A stretch of 63,498 nt of DNA, from contig SUZS01000009.1 of the NCBI GenBank assembly GCA_015059785.1, forward strand, positions 1-63,498. Reading direction: 5' to 3'. How positions within the stretch are numbered: the first letter of the stretch is position 1; the number at the start of each line of letters is the position of its first letter. Source of the stretch: Rikenellaceae bacterium (lineage in GTDB: Bacteria > Bacteroidota > Bacteroidia > Bacteroidales > Rikenellaceae). Below the pieces are notes generated by a model. It made no database searches. It saw only the letters and a program-made list of their open reading frames with translations, and was not told the origin of the DNA. This document shows positions 51,980 to 61,292 of the stretch, in pieces. The translations under genes were made by a program, and so were the position numbers.

Positions 51980-54900
51980 ATGAAGAGATTTTTTCTTTTG
52001 GTGATGACTGCGGCGACTATGCTCTTCGCATCATCTTGTTCAAAGGAGCAGATTTCAACAAATGCTCCTGTAGGGGAGGCGGTAACAGTTACGCTGACTG
52101 CTGACCTTGGTGCCATTGAATCTCGTGCTATTTCAGATGGTCTGAAGGTGAACGAGGTTGCTTGGGCAATCTACACAGAGGGTGCAGCTACTCCACTGCC
52201 AGACTATCAGGGTGTGCTGCCAATTAACGAGAAGAAGGGTACACTTGAGGTACGCCTTGTAACTGGTAGAAAGTACGACATTGCTCTGTTTGCTTACTAC
52301 ACAGAGAATCCTGCAACCGAGCAGGTGAATGTTGCTACTCCAGCTCCAAAGTACTATCAGGTAGACTGGAACAACAAGCTTGTTGCTGTTCAGTATCCAG
52401 AGGGTCCTCTTGCAAACGAGAACGACGCTCGCGACTGCTTCTGGTATGTTGAGAAGGCTCTTGAGGTAAACGCTCCTGTAACAAAGACCTTCACTCTTAC
52501 TCGTCCACTTGCACAGCTCAACTTTGGTGTTTCTGCTGAGGATACAGCTGCTGCTGCTGACGCTGGTCTTGCTGTAAGCCAGTCAAAGATTGTTGCTTCA
52601 ACTTACACACAGTTCAATATGTTCACTGGCGAGTGCCTTGATGCACAGCCTGTAGAGCTTACTTTTGCACAGAACGATGTTCCTACACAGAAGCTCAATG
52701 TTCAGAATATCGACTACACTTACATTGGTACTGCATACCTTCTTGTTAATGAGAAGGAGCTTCAGGATGTTAAGATTACTATCTACAATGGCAATGCTAA
52801 CAATGCAGAGATTAACACTCTTGAGTATACCAATGTTCCTTTCCAGCGTAACTACCGCACAAACATCCTCGGTGCGCTGCTTACCAACCCTGCAGACTTT
52901 ACTATCAAGGTTGACGAGCGCTTCAACGAGCCTGATTACATCATCAAGCACTGGGCTGGCGAGTCTACTGCTATTACTCCAGATGCAAACGGTGTATACA
53001 ATGTAACTACTCCTGCAGAGCTTGCTTGGGTTGCTGACCAGGTAAACAGCGGCGAGAATGATTTTGCAGGCAAGAAGTTTGTTATCACTGCAACTGACGC
53101 TATTCTTGACCTTAATGGTGGTGTCTACGAGTGGACTCCAATCGGAGCAGCTGGCAAGCCATTTAGAGGTAGCTTTGACGGTAATGGCGTTATTATCCGC
53201 AATATGAAGGTTAACACTCTTGAGTGCGCTGGTCTGTTTGGTAATGTAATCAGCTCTGAGGGTATTACAAATGTACATCTCCAGGATGCAGTTATCGAGT
53301 CAAGCCACTATGCAGGTGCTGTTGCAGGTTACGCATACTCTGACATTACTAACTGTACTGTTGATGGTCTTACAATGACTGTTCTTCCAAACGACATTAC
53401 CCGCGCAACTTATGACAACGGCGATAAGGTTGGTGGTATCGTAGGTTATGTAGGCGAGAATGGCTACAAGATTAATGGTAACACTGTAACTAACGCAGAG
53501 ATTACTGCTTACCGTGACCTCGGTGGTATCGCTGGTGCTGCTTACATTGCAGAGTGTACTAAGAATAAGGTTTCTGCCACTACCCTTACAGTAGATCAGG
53601 AGACTAACCACTACGGCTTTAAGAAGGCAAACCTCGGCAAGATTGTAGGTCGCGTTCTTGGTGGTACTGTTGGCTCTAACACAACTTACACATCACTTAA
53701 GCTTGTATACAAGCCAGCTGATTTGGAGTATCTCTCAGTTGAGGATGCTATCAAGCTTACAAGCGGCTCTGTTAAGGTTAAGGGTTGGGCTGTAGCTAAG
53801 TGTGCTAAGGGTTTTGTAATGACTGACGAGTCAAAGGCTCTTATCTATGTTTTCAATCCTAAGAGCTATCCAGAGTTGGGTGCTCGTATCTTGGTATCTG
53901 GTTCAGCAGGCACTTATGGTGACAGCGATCTTACTCAGATTAATTCCGGTGCTACTGTAACAGATCTTGAGGGAGAGCCTGGAGAGGTAACATACCCTAT
54001 AGTAAAGGATGCTCTTACCGTGGCTGAGATTGATGCATACCACGAGGTTAACACTCGTATGTATACAAAGATTAAGGGTAAGCTCGAAGTTAGTGGTAAC
54101 TACATTAACATTGACCTCGGTGCATCTGTACAGGGTTCTGCAATGTATCCAGATGATGACCTTAAGGCACTTGCTAAGACTCTCAATGGTATACCTGTTT
54201 ATCTTGAGGGTTATGCAGTGTATACAAAGAATGGTTATATGAACATCTGTACCACTAAGCTCTACGATGCGATAGAGTTAACCGAGTGGGGCGTTGTAGG
54301 CGATATGACTGGTTGGGGTTCAAACCCTGATATTACAATGTACACCTATGGCGACGGCTTTGCATTCGCAAAGGGCGTTGAGGTTGCTGAGGGTCAGGGC
54401 TTCAAGATTCGCGCTAACAACGAGTGGAACGACGCTAAGAACTACGGTACTAACGATGTAAAGGTTTACTCAAATATGCCAGTACCTGTATACACTGGTG
54501 GTGGTAGCGGTAACCTTTATCCTACAGAGGCTGGTACTTATGACATCTACTTTGACATTGCAAACCTTGACAAGGTATATGTAATGACAGCTGGCACACC
54601 TATTGACGAGGCACTTCCATACGAGAAGTATGAGGAGCCACAGCTCCATGTACATACTTGGAGAATCGTCGGTGGTTTCAATGGCTGGAATCCAGCAGAT
54701 GACAACTACTTGATGACCCTTAGTGATGACAACAAGTGGGCAACTATCGCAGCAGAGTTCGCTTCTGATACTGAGCTCAAGTTCGTTGCAAATGGCGAGT
54801 GGACAATTAACCGTGGTAACGGTGTGACTGTAGAGCTTTACAAGGAGTATGAAGGCTATCAGGATGGCGCTAACATCAATGTTCCTGCTGGAGAGTATTT

Positions 54901-55357
54901 CATTAAACTCAATATGTGCGATGGCCGCTTTGTATTCAAGCCTGCAAAAGAGAAGGTTGAGGAGACTATCAAATTTGATGATACGGCAAAGAGAACAGAG
55001 TTCTCTACATCAAAGCAGGTATGGGTCGAGGGAGACATTACCGTAACTAACGAGAAGTCAAAGTCAACAAACAATGTTGCAAACTACAGTAAGCCAGCTC
55101 GTTTCTACAAGGGTTCTAAGCTTGTTGTATCTGTACCAGGTGATATTAATCAGATTGAATTTGACTGCAACAGCAGCTCATACGCAACTGCACTCAAGAA
55201 CTCAATTAAGGCTGGTGGTACAGTTTCTGTAGCAAGCGACAAGGTAACAGTTGTACTTGACACTCCTGCTACTTCATTCGAGATTCCAGAGCTCACTGGT
55301 GGTCAGGTGCGATTGGACGGTCTTTCAGTAACTTATATAAAGAAGGTTGTTGAGTAA
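51980..55357 (+). CDS. Large multidomain surface lipoprotein (fimbrillin/DUF6562-like N-terminus, SusE/F-like domains)
   Basis: Protein of 1125 residues with lipobox FASSC (Cys20). The domains seem to be: a fimbrillin- or DUF6562-like beta domain (about 30-320, VTVTLTADLGAIESRA), a GLUG-like repeat region (about 340-560, VGGIVGYVGENGYKINGNTV), an OB-like domain (about 570-760), two SusE/F-like starch-binding-type domains (VGDMTGWGSN near 775, VGGFNGWNPADD near 895), and a C-terminal beta domain. It stands alone behind a long leader and has a strong terminator. Codons favour GCT and ACT more than neighbouring genes, which suggests high expression. Glycan or adhesin function is inference. Confidence 0.8.
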   Translation: MKRFFLLVMTAATMLFASSCSKEQISTNAPVGEAVTVTLTADLGAIESRAISDGLKVNEVAWAIYTEGAATPLPDYQGVLPINEKKGTLEVRLVTGRKYDIALFAYYTENPATEQVNVATPAPKYYQVDWNNKLVAVQYPEGPLANENDARDCFWYVEKALEVNAPVTKTFTLTRPLAQLNFGVSAEDTAAAADAGLAVSQSKIVASTYTQFNMFTGECLDAQPVELTFAQNDVPTQKLNVQNIDYTYIGTAYLLVNEKELQDVKITIYNGNANNAEINTLEYTNVPFQRNYRTNILGALLTNPADFTIKVDERFNEPDYIIKHWAGESTAITPDANGVYNVTTPAELAWVADQVNSGENDFAGKKFVITATDAILDLNGGVYEWTPIGAAGKPFRGSFDGNGVIIRNMKVNTLECAGLFGNVISSEGITNVHLQDAVIESSHYAGAVAGYAYSDITNCTVDGLTMTVLPNDITRATYDNGDKVGGIVGYVGENGYKINGNTVTNAEITAYRDLGGIAGAAYIAECTKNKVSATTLTVDQETNHYGFKKANLGKIVGRVLGGTVGSNTTYTSLKLVYKPADLEYLSVEDAIKLTSGSVKVKGWAVAKCAKGFVMTDESKALIYVFNPKSYPELGARILVSGSAGTYGDSDLTQINSGATVTDLEGEPGEVTYPIVKDALTVAEIDAYHEVNTRMYTKIKGKLEVSGNYINIDLGASVQGSAMYPDDDLKALAKTLNGIPVYLEGYAVYTKNGYMNICTTKLYDAIELTEWGVVGDMTGWGSNPDITMYTYGDGFAFAKGVEVAEGQGFKIRANNEWNDAKNYGTNDVKVYSNMPVPVYTGGGSGNLYPTEAGTYDIYFDIANLDKVYVMTAGTPIDEALPYEKYEEPQLHVHTWRIVGGFNGWNPADDNYLMTLSDDNKWATIAAEFASDTELKFVANGEWTINRGNGVTVELYKEYEGYQDGANINVPAGEYFIKLNMCDGRFVFKPAKEKVEETIKFDDTAKRTEFSTSKQVWVEGDITVTNEKSKSTNNVANYSKPARFYKGSKLVVSVPGDINQIEFDCNSSSYATALKNSIKAGGTVSVASDKVTVVLDTPATSFEIPELTGGQVRLDGLSVTYIKKVVE

Positions 55358-55374
55358 CATTCAACAACACTCAC

Positions 55375-55403
55375 AAAAAAACCTGCCAAATGGCAGGTTT
55401 TTT
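55375..55403 (+). terminator. Terminator of the 1125-residue lipoprotein gene
   Basis: AACCTGCC and GGCAGGTT form a perfect stem around AAAT, flanked by A and T tracts. A smaller hairpin GTTGTTGA/TCAACAAC (55346-55368) spans the stop codon. The 393 bases to gcvT also hold short purine tandem repeats (55427-55465) and the repeats below. Confidence 0.85.
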
Positions 55404-55508
55404 TGTGCCTATACATCGCGGTTACGCAGTAGGGAGATTAATGAAATTAAGGAGGTTAAGGAGAATTATCACACCGCACCATTTTGCTGTGAAAAGGCAG
55501 CATTTGCT

Positions 55509-55615
55509 GCGATTAAGCCGAGAGCAGAGACGGCTTGCAGACTTTACCGAGGCGGAGCGGGAAAGGGTCGCCAAAGGCGAGCCAGCGCTCGGCAAAGCGC
55601 AATTAGAACAACCGT
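55509..55615 (+). repeat. Dispersed repeat family 1, core copy D
   Basis: GCGATTAAGCCGAGAGCAGA start, CGGCTTGCAG, ACCGAGGCGGAGCGG, then TCGCC-AAA-GGCGA (55568-55580) and GCGCT/AGCGC (55585-55600), ending AATTAGAACAACCGT. Downstream of the insert site copy C3 is almost identical. Confidence 0.8.
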
Positions 55616-55743
55616 ATTTTGTCGTCAGAGCGTGTCAGATACGGTGCATCGTGCAAAAAAGCAGTGGCGGATAGTACTAAAAGGTACAGCCGCCACTGAT
55701 TTTTAAGGGATGTGCCGTAGGTGGCACGCTATCACGACAAAAT
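55616..55743 (+). repeat. 128-base palindromic module, copy 2
   Basis: Arms ATTTTGTCGTCAGAGCGTG and CACGCTATCACGACAAAAT close it. Inside, CGGTGCATC pairs with GATGTGCCG. At the centre CAGTGGCGG (55662-55670) pairs with CCGCCACTG (55690-55698), capped by GTAC-TAAAAG-GTAC (55674-55687). Same length as 33333-33460 but a different stem sequence. It ends 7 bases before the gcvT stop codon. Confidence 0.85.
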
Positions 55744-55750
55744 ACAAAAA

Positions 55751-56845
55751 TTAGAGGAATGGAAGTTTAACCACCTCAGCCTTTAACAGTCGTCCGCGCA
55801 CCTCCACAGCAATGAGGGTGCCTACCTTGGCAAACTCGGTCTTGACATAACCGAGGCCGATGCCAACATTAAGGGTTGGAGACATTGTTCCAGAGGTTAC
55901 GATGCCGATACTATTTCCCTCAAGGTCAGCGAGTGGGTATTCGTGGCGAGGGATGCCGCGGTCAATCATCTTAAAGCCCACGAGCTTACGGCTCACGCCC
56001 TCAGCCTTCTGCTGTGCGAGCAGGTCGCGGTCAACAAAGTCCTTGCCGTCAACGAACTTGGTAATCCAACCCAGGCCCGCCTCAATAGGCGAAGTGGTGT
56101 CGGAGATATCGTTGCCATAGAGGCAGAAGCCCTTCTCAAGGCGTAGGGTGTCGCGAGCGCCGAGGCCGATATTCTTCAGTCCATACTCCTCGCCTGCAGC
56201 CCACAGAGCGTTCCACATAGTCTCGGCGTCAGCATTATGCAGATAAATCTCGCAGCCGCCTGCGCCAGTGTAGCCAGTGATAGAGAGTATAGCATCACAT
56301 CCTGCAACATTCATCTGGCGGAAGGTGTAGTACTCCATATCCACTACAGGCTCGTCGCACATCTTCTGGACAATCTTCATAGCATCTGGGCCCTGAATAG
56401 CCAACTGGCAGATGCGGTCAGATGCGTTCTCAAGCTCAACGCCCTCACGCATACCGAACTGCGCTCCATATTTAAGGATATGGTTCCAGTCCTTCTCTAC
56501 ATTAGCGGCATTTACGCAGAGCATATACTTTGTCTCTGAGAAGCGGTAGACAAGCACATCGTCAACAATACCGCCAGCCCCATTAGGCATACAAGCGTAG
56601 AGCACCTTGCCATCATAGAGCTTTGAGCAGTCGTTAGACATAATCTTCTGCAGCAGAGCAAGGGCACTCTCTCCCTTAACCCAAATCTCGCCCATATGGC
56701 TGACATCAAACACGCCCGCGCCATTGCGAACAGTAGTATGCTCGTCCTTAATGCCCGAGAACTCAATAGGCATATTATAGCCTGCAAAAGGGGCCATCTT
56801 CGCACCCGCAGCTATGTGATAATTTGTAAACGGAGTAGTTTTCAT
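55751..56845 (-). CDS. gcvT: Aminomethyltransferase (glycine cleavage T protein)
   Basis: Moves the one-carbon unit of glycine to tetrahydrofolate and frees ammonia. The 364-residue protein has the family features: [14 protein letters not shown] near 17, [12 protein letters not shown] near 47, QGPDAM near 150, [10 protein letters not shown] near 195, and [18 protein letters not shown] near 230. The P, H and L proteins are not in the window. It is the last gene of the ftsY-rimO-GNAT-gcvT run, 18 bases after the GNAT gene. Confidence 0.96.
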   Translation of the reverse strand: MKTTPFTNYHIAAGAKMAPFAGYNMPIEFSGIKDEHTTVRNGAGVFDVSHMGEIWVKGESALALLQKIMSNDCSKLYDGKVLYACMPNGAGGIVDDVLVYRFSETKYMLCVNAANVEKDWNHILKYGAQFGMREGVELENASDRICQLAIQGPDAMKIVQKMCDEPVVDMEYYTFRQMNVAGCDAILSITGYTGAGGCEIYLHNADAETMWNALWAAGEEYGLKNIGLGARDTLRLEKGFCLYGNDISDTTSPIEAGLGWITKFVDGKDFVDRDLLAQQKAEGVSRKLVGFKMIDRGIPRHEYPLADLEGNSIGIVTSGTMSPTLNVGIGLGYVKTEFAKVGTLIAVEVRGRLLKAEVVKLPFL

Positions 56846-56863
56846 TCTATATAGTTTTTAAGG

Positions 56864-58072
56864 TTATTTTGCTGGTCGTTTGAATCCGATGCGAGGGCAA
56901 CAGGTAAACTCTTTGGTGCGGTCAAAGAGGTAGCGGTATGTAGTGTGCATCTTATGGCGTGTAGCGCATACATAACGCTCAATCATCTTATTCATCACAG
57001 GGTTAAAGTCACCAATCCACGCAAACTCAAATGTCTTATATGGCGAGCGGCCCGTCTGGATATAGGTCTCAAGGATATAGGTCATAATTGCGCTCTCAAT
57101 ACCCTTACCCTGGAACTCTGGGGTAATGCCGAAGATGATTCCAAAGACTCTGTCGCACGACTTACGAACCTTCAAGTCCCACATCAGGCGCAGCTTCTCA
57201 ATAATACCAAAGCGACCGCCAAACTTACCTATCACGCAGTTTAGGTCTGGCACCATTACAAAGAAACCGATAGGCTCATCTTTATAGTAGGCAAAATATA
57301 TCAGATTTGGGTCGATAATAGGCTTAAGGGTCTGCATAAGCTTCTGAGCCTCAGCCTCGCTCATAGGGTTCACACCCGTAAAGAGCGCCCACGCCTTGTT
57401 ATATATCGTTCTCAAATTCTCGGCTGCCACAGATAGGTCGGTATTTGAAACATCCTTAATCTTGTACTCTGGATTTGAGAGCACACGGTGCGCCTTCTCC
57501 AGAGCAACCTCACTCAGCACACCACTCTCGGCACGCCAAACATAGGAGTTTTGGTTAAAGAAGTTCTGGAAACCATAGTTCTCAAACAGCGCCTTATAGT
57601 AAGGCGGGTGATATGGGTTTGTATATAGTGGCTGATACTGATAGCCATCCACCAGCAGACCCCACCAAGCATCTCTTGAGCCGAAGTTGATTGGACCATC
57701 CATAGCCTCCATACCCTTTGAGGCAAGCCACTCGCGACAGGCGTCAAACATCAGATTTGCAACCTCCTGGCTATCAATACACTCAAAGAAACCACAGCCA
57801 CCTGTAGGCTGGTCGTAGTCATCACTTGCATTGGTGTCATAGAAGGCGGCAATACGACCCACAGCCTCGCCCGTAGCAGTATCGAATGCGGTCCAACGGA
57901 TAGCCTCGCCATTTTCAAACTTCTTATTAACCTTCGGGTTAAAGACATTACGAATATCGTTATCAAGCGGGCATACCCACATAGGGTTACTCTTATAGAT
58001 TGGGCGGTCTACATGCAGCCACACCTTCTCATCTGCCGCACTTTTGACCTCTTTAAGAATATACTTTGCCAT
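56864..58072 (-). CDS. GNAT-like N-acetyltransferase family protein
   Basis: Cytoplasmic protein of 402 residues that looks like the conserved GNAT-type protein found across Bacteroidota. The C-terminal part has acetyltransferase-like features: EPIGFFVMVPDLN, RVFGIIFGITPEFQGKGIESAIMTY near 310 (the acetyl-CoA loop QGKG) and a following strand-helix pair. The substrate is unknown. It lies 7 bases after rimO and 18 before gcvT. Confidence 0.75.
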   Translation of the reverse strand: MAKYILKEVKSAADEKVWLHVDRPIYKSNPMWVCPLDNDIRNVFNPKVNKKFENGEAIRWTAFDTATGEAVGRIAAFYDTNASDDYDQPTGGCGFFECIDSQEVANLMFDACREWLASKGMEAMDGPINFGSRDAWWGLLVDGYQYQPLYTNPYHPPYYKALFENYGFQNFFNQNSYVWRAESGVLSEVALEKAHRVLSNPEYKIKDVSNTDLSVAAENLRTIYNKAWALFTGVNPMSEAEAQKLMQTLKPIIDPNLIYFAYYKDEPIGFFVMVPDLNCVIGKFGGRFGIIEKLRLMWDLKVRKSCDRVFGIIFGITPEFQGKGIESAIMTYILETYIQTGRSPYKTFEFAWIGDFNPVMNKMIERYVCATRHKMHTTYRYLFDRTKEFTCCPRIGFKRPAK

Positions 58073-58079
58073 ATATTTA

Positions 58080-59372
58080 TTATTTTACAAGTTCTGCATA
58101 CAAATCATACTCATCCGCACTAATAATACGGACATTATAGAAACGACCACGATAGAGTCGTTTATCAGATACTGGGATAAGAATCTCTTGATCCACCTCT
58201 GGCGAGTCGTACTGGCTTCGGCCGACATAGTACTCGCCACGACGCTCGTCAATAATCACGCGCTCTACCCTACCTATGCGAGCCTCGTTATTTGACAGCG
58301 ACACCTCACTCTGGATAGCCATAAGCCTCTGCACGCGATAATCCTTCACGCGCTGTGGTACATTATCCGCAAGCTTCTCTGCCGAGAATGTACCCTCCTC
58401 CTCAGAATATGGAAAGACGCCGAGCCTATCAAAACACTGATTTTTCACAAAGTCACACAGCTGATCAAAGTCCTCCGCACTCTCGTTTGGATAGCCCACA
58501 AGCATAGTTGTGCGAATAGCCATATCTGGAATAGCGGCTCTCAAACGCTTTAGCAACTCAACAGCCTCAGCCTTGGTATGGCGGCGGTGCATGAGCGAGA
58601 GCTGGTTGTCAGAAATATGCTGAAGTGGAATGTCAAGATACTTACAAATCTTGCTCTCACGCGCCATAACATCAATAACATCCTGCGGGAAGTCCACTGG
58701 GTAGGCATAGTGCAGACGAATCCACTCTATACCCTTAATGCGGCAGAGCTTGTCAAGCAGTTCTGCCAACTTACGCTCCCCATAGAGGTCTACGCCGTAG
58801 TATGTCGTATCTTGCGCAATGACAATAAGCTCCTTAACACCCGCAGCTGCAAGGCTCTGAGCCTCCTCAATAAGGCGCTCCATAGGCACCGAGATGTGCT
58901 TACCACGGATAAGCGGTATAGCGCAGTAACCACAACGCCAATTACAGCCCTCCGAAATCTTAAGATAGGCGTAGTGTTTTGGCGTAGAGAGCTCGCGGGC
59001 AGTAGACTTGCTATCAAACTCGCCACCTAAAGCCTTAACAACGCCCGAGAGGTCACGAGCACCGAAATATTGATCTACCTCTGGAATCTCCTCGTGCAAA
59101 TAATCTGCATAGCGCTCCGAGAGGCAGCCGATAACAAATAGTTTCTCTATAAGTCCCTCGTTCTTGGCATTTACAGCATCAAAAATCATATCAATGCTCT
59201 CCTGCTTGGCATCGCCAATAAACCCGCAAGTGTTTATAACAACAATCTTCGCATCCGACTTGTCGCTATCAAAGACAATCTGATAGCCCATAGCGGCAAG
59301 CTGTGCTGCAATATGCTCCGAATCTACAGTATTCTTTGCACAGCCAAGGGTGATAACATTTATCTTCTGCAT
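58080..59372 (-). CDS. rimO: Ribosomal protein S12 methylthiotransferase RimO
   Basis: Radical SAM enzyme that methylthiolates an aspartate of ribosomal protein S12. The 430-residue protein has the N-terminal cluster domain (LGCAKNTVDSE, Cys at 10, 46 and 80 regions), the radical SAM motif CNWRCGYC near 142, and a C-terminal TRAM domain (VIDERRGEYYVGRSQYDSPEVD). The start at 59372 overlaps the ftsY end; four more residues are possible. Confidence 0.94.
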   Translation of the reverse strand: MQKINVITLGCAKNTVDSEHIAAQLAAMGYQIVFDSDKSDAKIVVINTCGFIGDAKQESIDMIFDAVNAKNEGLIEKLFVIGCLSERYADYLHEEIPEVDQYFGARDLSGVVKALGGEFDSKSTARELSTPKHYAYLKISEGCNWRCGYCAIPLIRGKHISVPMERLIEEAQSLAAAGVKELIVIAQDTTYYGVDLYGERKLAELLDKLCRIKGIEWIRLHYAYPVDFPQDVIDVMARESKICKYLDIPLQHISDNQLSLMHRRHTKAEAVELLKRLRAAIPDMAIRTTMLVGYPNESAEDFDQLCDFVKNQCFDRLGVFPYSEEEGTFSAEKLADNVPQRVKDYRVQRLMAIQSEVSLSNNEARIGRVERVIIDERRGEYYVGRSQYDSPEVDQEILIPVSDKRLYRGRFYNVRIISADEYDLYAELVK

Positions 59373-59373
59373 A

Positions 59374-60384
59374 CTACTTACCAAAAAGTGCCTTTACAAA
59401 GTCGTGACGATCAAAAATCTTGAGCTGATCTATACCCTCGCCAATGCCGATATAGCGCACCGGAATGCGGAATGTATCACTAATACCGATAACCACACCG
59501 CCCTTTGCCGTACCGTCTAACTTTGTGATAGCCAGTGATGTAACCTGTGTAGCGGCAGTAAACTGGCGTGCCTGCTCAAAGGCATTCTGGCCCGTAGAGC
59601 CGTCAAGGACAAGCATAACCTCGTGTGGAGCGTCAGGAATAACCTTTGACATAACATTGCGAATCTTTGTCAGCTCGTTCATCAGTCCGACCTTATTGTG
59701 TAGTCGGCCCGCAGTATCTATAAGCACCACATCGGCGCCATTAGCCGCCGCACTCTTGAGTGTATCAAATGCCACCGAAGCAGGGTCAGAGCCCATCTGC
59801 TGGCTAATCATCGTTGCCCCTGCCCTATCTGCCCACACAGCAAGCTGGTCTATAGCCGCGGCGCGGAAGGTATCAGCAGCGCCTATATAGACCTTCTTAC
59901 CTGCGCGAGTGAGCTGTGCAGCGAGTTTACCGATAGTTGTGGTCTTGCCTGCGCCATTTACGCCCACGACCATAACCACATACGGCATACCCTCCTTAAC
60001 ATCAAGTCCAAAGCTATCGGCTCTACCCTCAGCCTCCTCCATAAGGCGGGCAATCTCGTCGTGAAGAATACCCTGCAACTCATCCGAGCTGACATACTTA
60101 TCGCGAGCCACGCGCTCCTCTATGCGCTTGATAATTTTTACTGTAGTATCTACGCCCACATCAGAGGTTATAAGCACCTCCTCAAGCTCATCAAGCACCT
60201 CAGCATCCACCGTAGAGCGACCCGCAATGGCACGCGCAATTTTTGAGAAGAAGCCCTGCTTGGTCTTCTCAAGTCCCGCGCTCAATTCACGCTGTTCCTG
60301 CTCCGCTGTCTCTATAGTCTGTTCTGGAGTTTGTACACTCTGCTCCTGTGTCTTTTTCTTCTTAAAAAGGTCAAAAAATCCCAT
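59374..60384 (-). CDS. ftsY: Signal recognition particle receptor FtsY
   Basis: GTPase that docks SRP-ribosome complexes at the membrane. The 336-residue protein has a short acidic N-terminal A region, then the N domain and the G domain with GVNGAGKTTTIGKLAAQL near 140, DTFRAAAIDQL near 168, DTAGRLHNK near 224 and TKLDGTAKGG near 290. It is the first gene of the run through rimO. Confidence 0.96.
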   Translation of the reverse strand: MGFFDLFKKKKTQEQSVQTPEQTIETAEQEQRELSAGLEKTKQGFFSKIARAIAGRSTVDAEVLDELEEVLITSDVGVDTTVKIIKRIEERVARDKYVSSDELQGILHDEIARLMEEAEGRADSFGLDVKEGMPYVVMVVGVNGAGKTTTIGKLAAQLTRAGKKVYIGAADTFRAAAIDQLAVWADRAGATMISQQMGSDPASVAFDTLKSAAANGADVVLIDTAGRLHNKVGLMNELTKIRNVMSKVIPDAPHEVMLVLDGSTGQNAFEQARQFTAATQVTSLAITKLDGTAKGGVVIGISDTFRIPVRYIGIGEGIDQLKIFDRHDFVKALFGK

Positions 60385-60411
60385 ACCAAAAAAAATATAT
60401 AATTATCAACG

Positions 60412-60438
60412 CAAATATAGTGATTTTTACTATATTTG
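60412..60438. promoter_or_regulatory. Divergent promoter palindrome between ftsY and the DUF1566-like gene
   Basis: CAAATATAGT (60412-60421) and ACTATATTTG (60429-60438) are perfect inverted copies 7 bases apart. Each holds a TATATTTG -7 box, one for each strand, so one palindrome drives ftsY and the gene at 60459. Exact TTTG boxes are not seen. Confidence 0.65.
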
Positions 60439-60458
60439 TCACTATGAAACTTACGAAA

Positions 60459-61289
60459 ATGAGACGAACAATCACTTTTATAGCACTTTTTATAGCCTTT
60501 ACGCTCCCTCTTACGGCACAAGACCTACTTGTTAAGCGCAGTGGCGAGAAATTGAAGGTTACTGTTCTTGAGGTTACAAAACAGAGTATCAAGTATGTCA
60601 GGTTCAACACCAAGGCTCCACTATACACCCTGCCTACAGCCGATATTGAGTATATAGAGTATGCAGACGGAGCGCGAGACACCTTTGACAAGGCGGTAGC
60701 CACAGAGACAAAACCAACAACAGAGGTGGGTAATTACGACATCTACGACATCGGCGCATACTACAACAAAAATGGTGTAGAGGGCGTTGTCATTGCCACA
60801 ACAGATGGGGGTCGTCACGGCACGATAATCTCTATTGACGAGGCAGACTGCGCTTGGTCTACAATAGAGCGCAAGAGGGCTGTAAGTTGCGGCTGCACAA
60901 ACACCCTTGACGGCCGAGAGAATATGAAGGCCATAGAGAAGTTTATCACTGAAAATAACTTAAGTTGGGAAGATTTCCCCGCTGCAAAGTGGTGCAAAGA
61001 GAAGGGCGAGGGTTGGTATCTTCCTGCTCTTACAGAGGTGTGGCACTTAGGAACTATTGTCAATGGCGGCTCGCGCAACAAGCCTCGTCGAGAGGTGCGC
61101 AAGCAGTACAACGCACTGCTCAAGGAGTGTGGTGGTAAGCCGCTCAACCCGTTGATGTACTACTACTCATCTACCGAGGCTGAAGATTCTCGCAATGCCA
61201 CCTACTCGCACTGCAGCCCAGATATGCCCCATACGGGCGAGGGGTCAAAAAACGACCGTCTCTTTGTTCGCGCATTTTACAGATTTTAG
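60459..61289 (+). CDS. Exported protein with a DUF1566/Lcl-like domain
   Basis: Protein of 276 residues with a signal peptide (MRRTITFIALFIAFTLPLTA). The N-terminal part (LLVKRSGEKLKVTVLEVTK, ADIEYIEYADG) is a small beta domain common in Bacteroidota. The C-terminal part with GWYLPALTEVWHLG and YYSSTEAEDSRNA resembles DUF1566/Lcl and lectin-like modules. Paired Cys (SCGCTN, WCKEKG, HCSPD) may form disulfides. ATG 60444 is an alternative start but would be at the transcript's first base. DUF819 gene 3 bases after. Confidence 0.75.
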   Translation: MRRTITFIALFIAFTLPLTAQDLLVKRSGEKLKVTVLEVTKQSIKYVRFNTKAPLYTLPTADIEYIEYADGARDTFDKAVATETKPTTEVGNYDIYDIGAYYNKNGVEGVVIATTDGGRHGTIISIDEADCAWSTIERKRAVSCGCTNTLDGRENMKAIEKFITENNLSWEDFPAAKWCKEKGEGWYLPALTEVWHLGTIVNGGSRNKPRREVRKQYNALLKECGGKPLNPLMYYYSSTEAEDSRNATYSHCSPDMPHTGEGSKNDRLFVRAFYRF

Positions 61290-61292
61290 AGT

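Noticed and set aside
55347..55706. Two overlapping open frames of 94-119 codons after the large lipoprotein gene
   Set aside because: They run through the terminator and repeat elements. Their peptide is the translation of the dispersed repeat, with no start signal and no family features.
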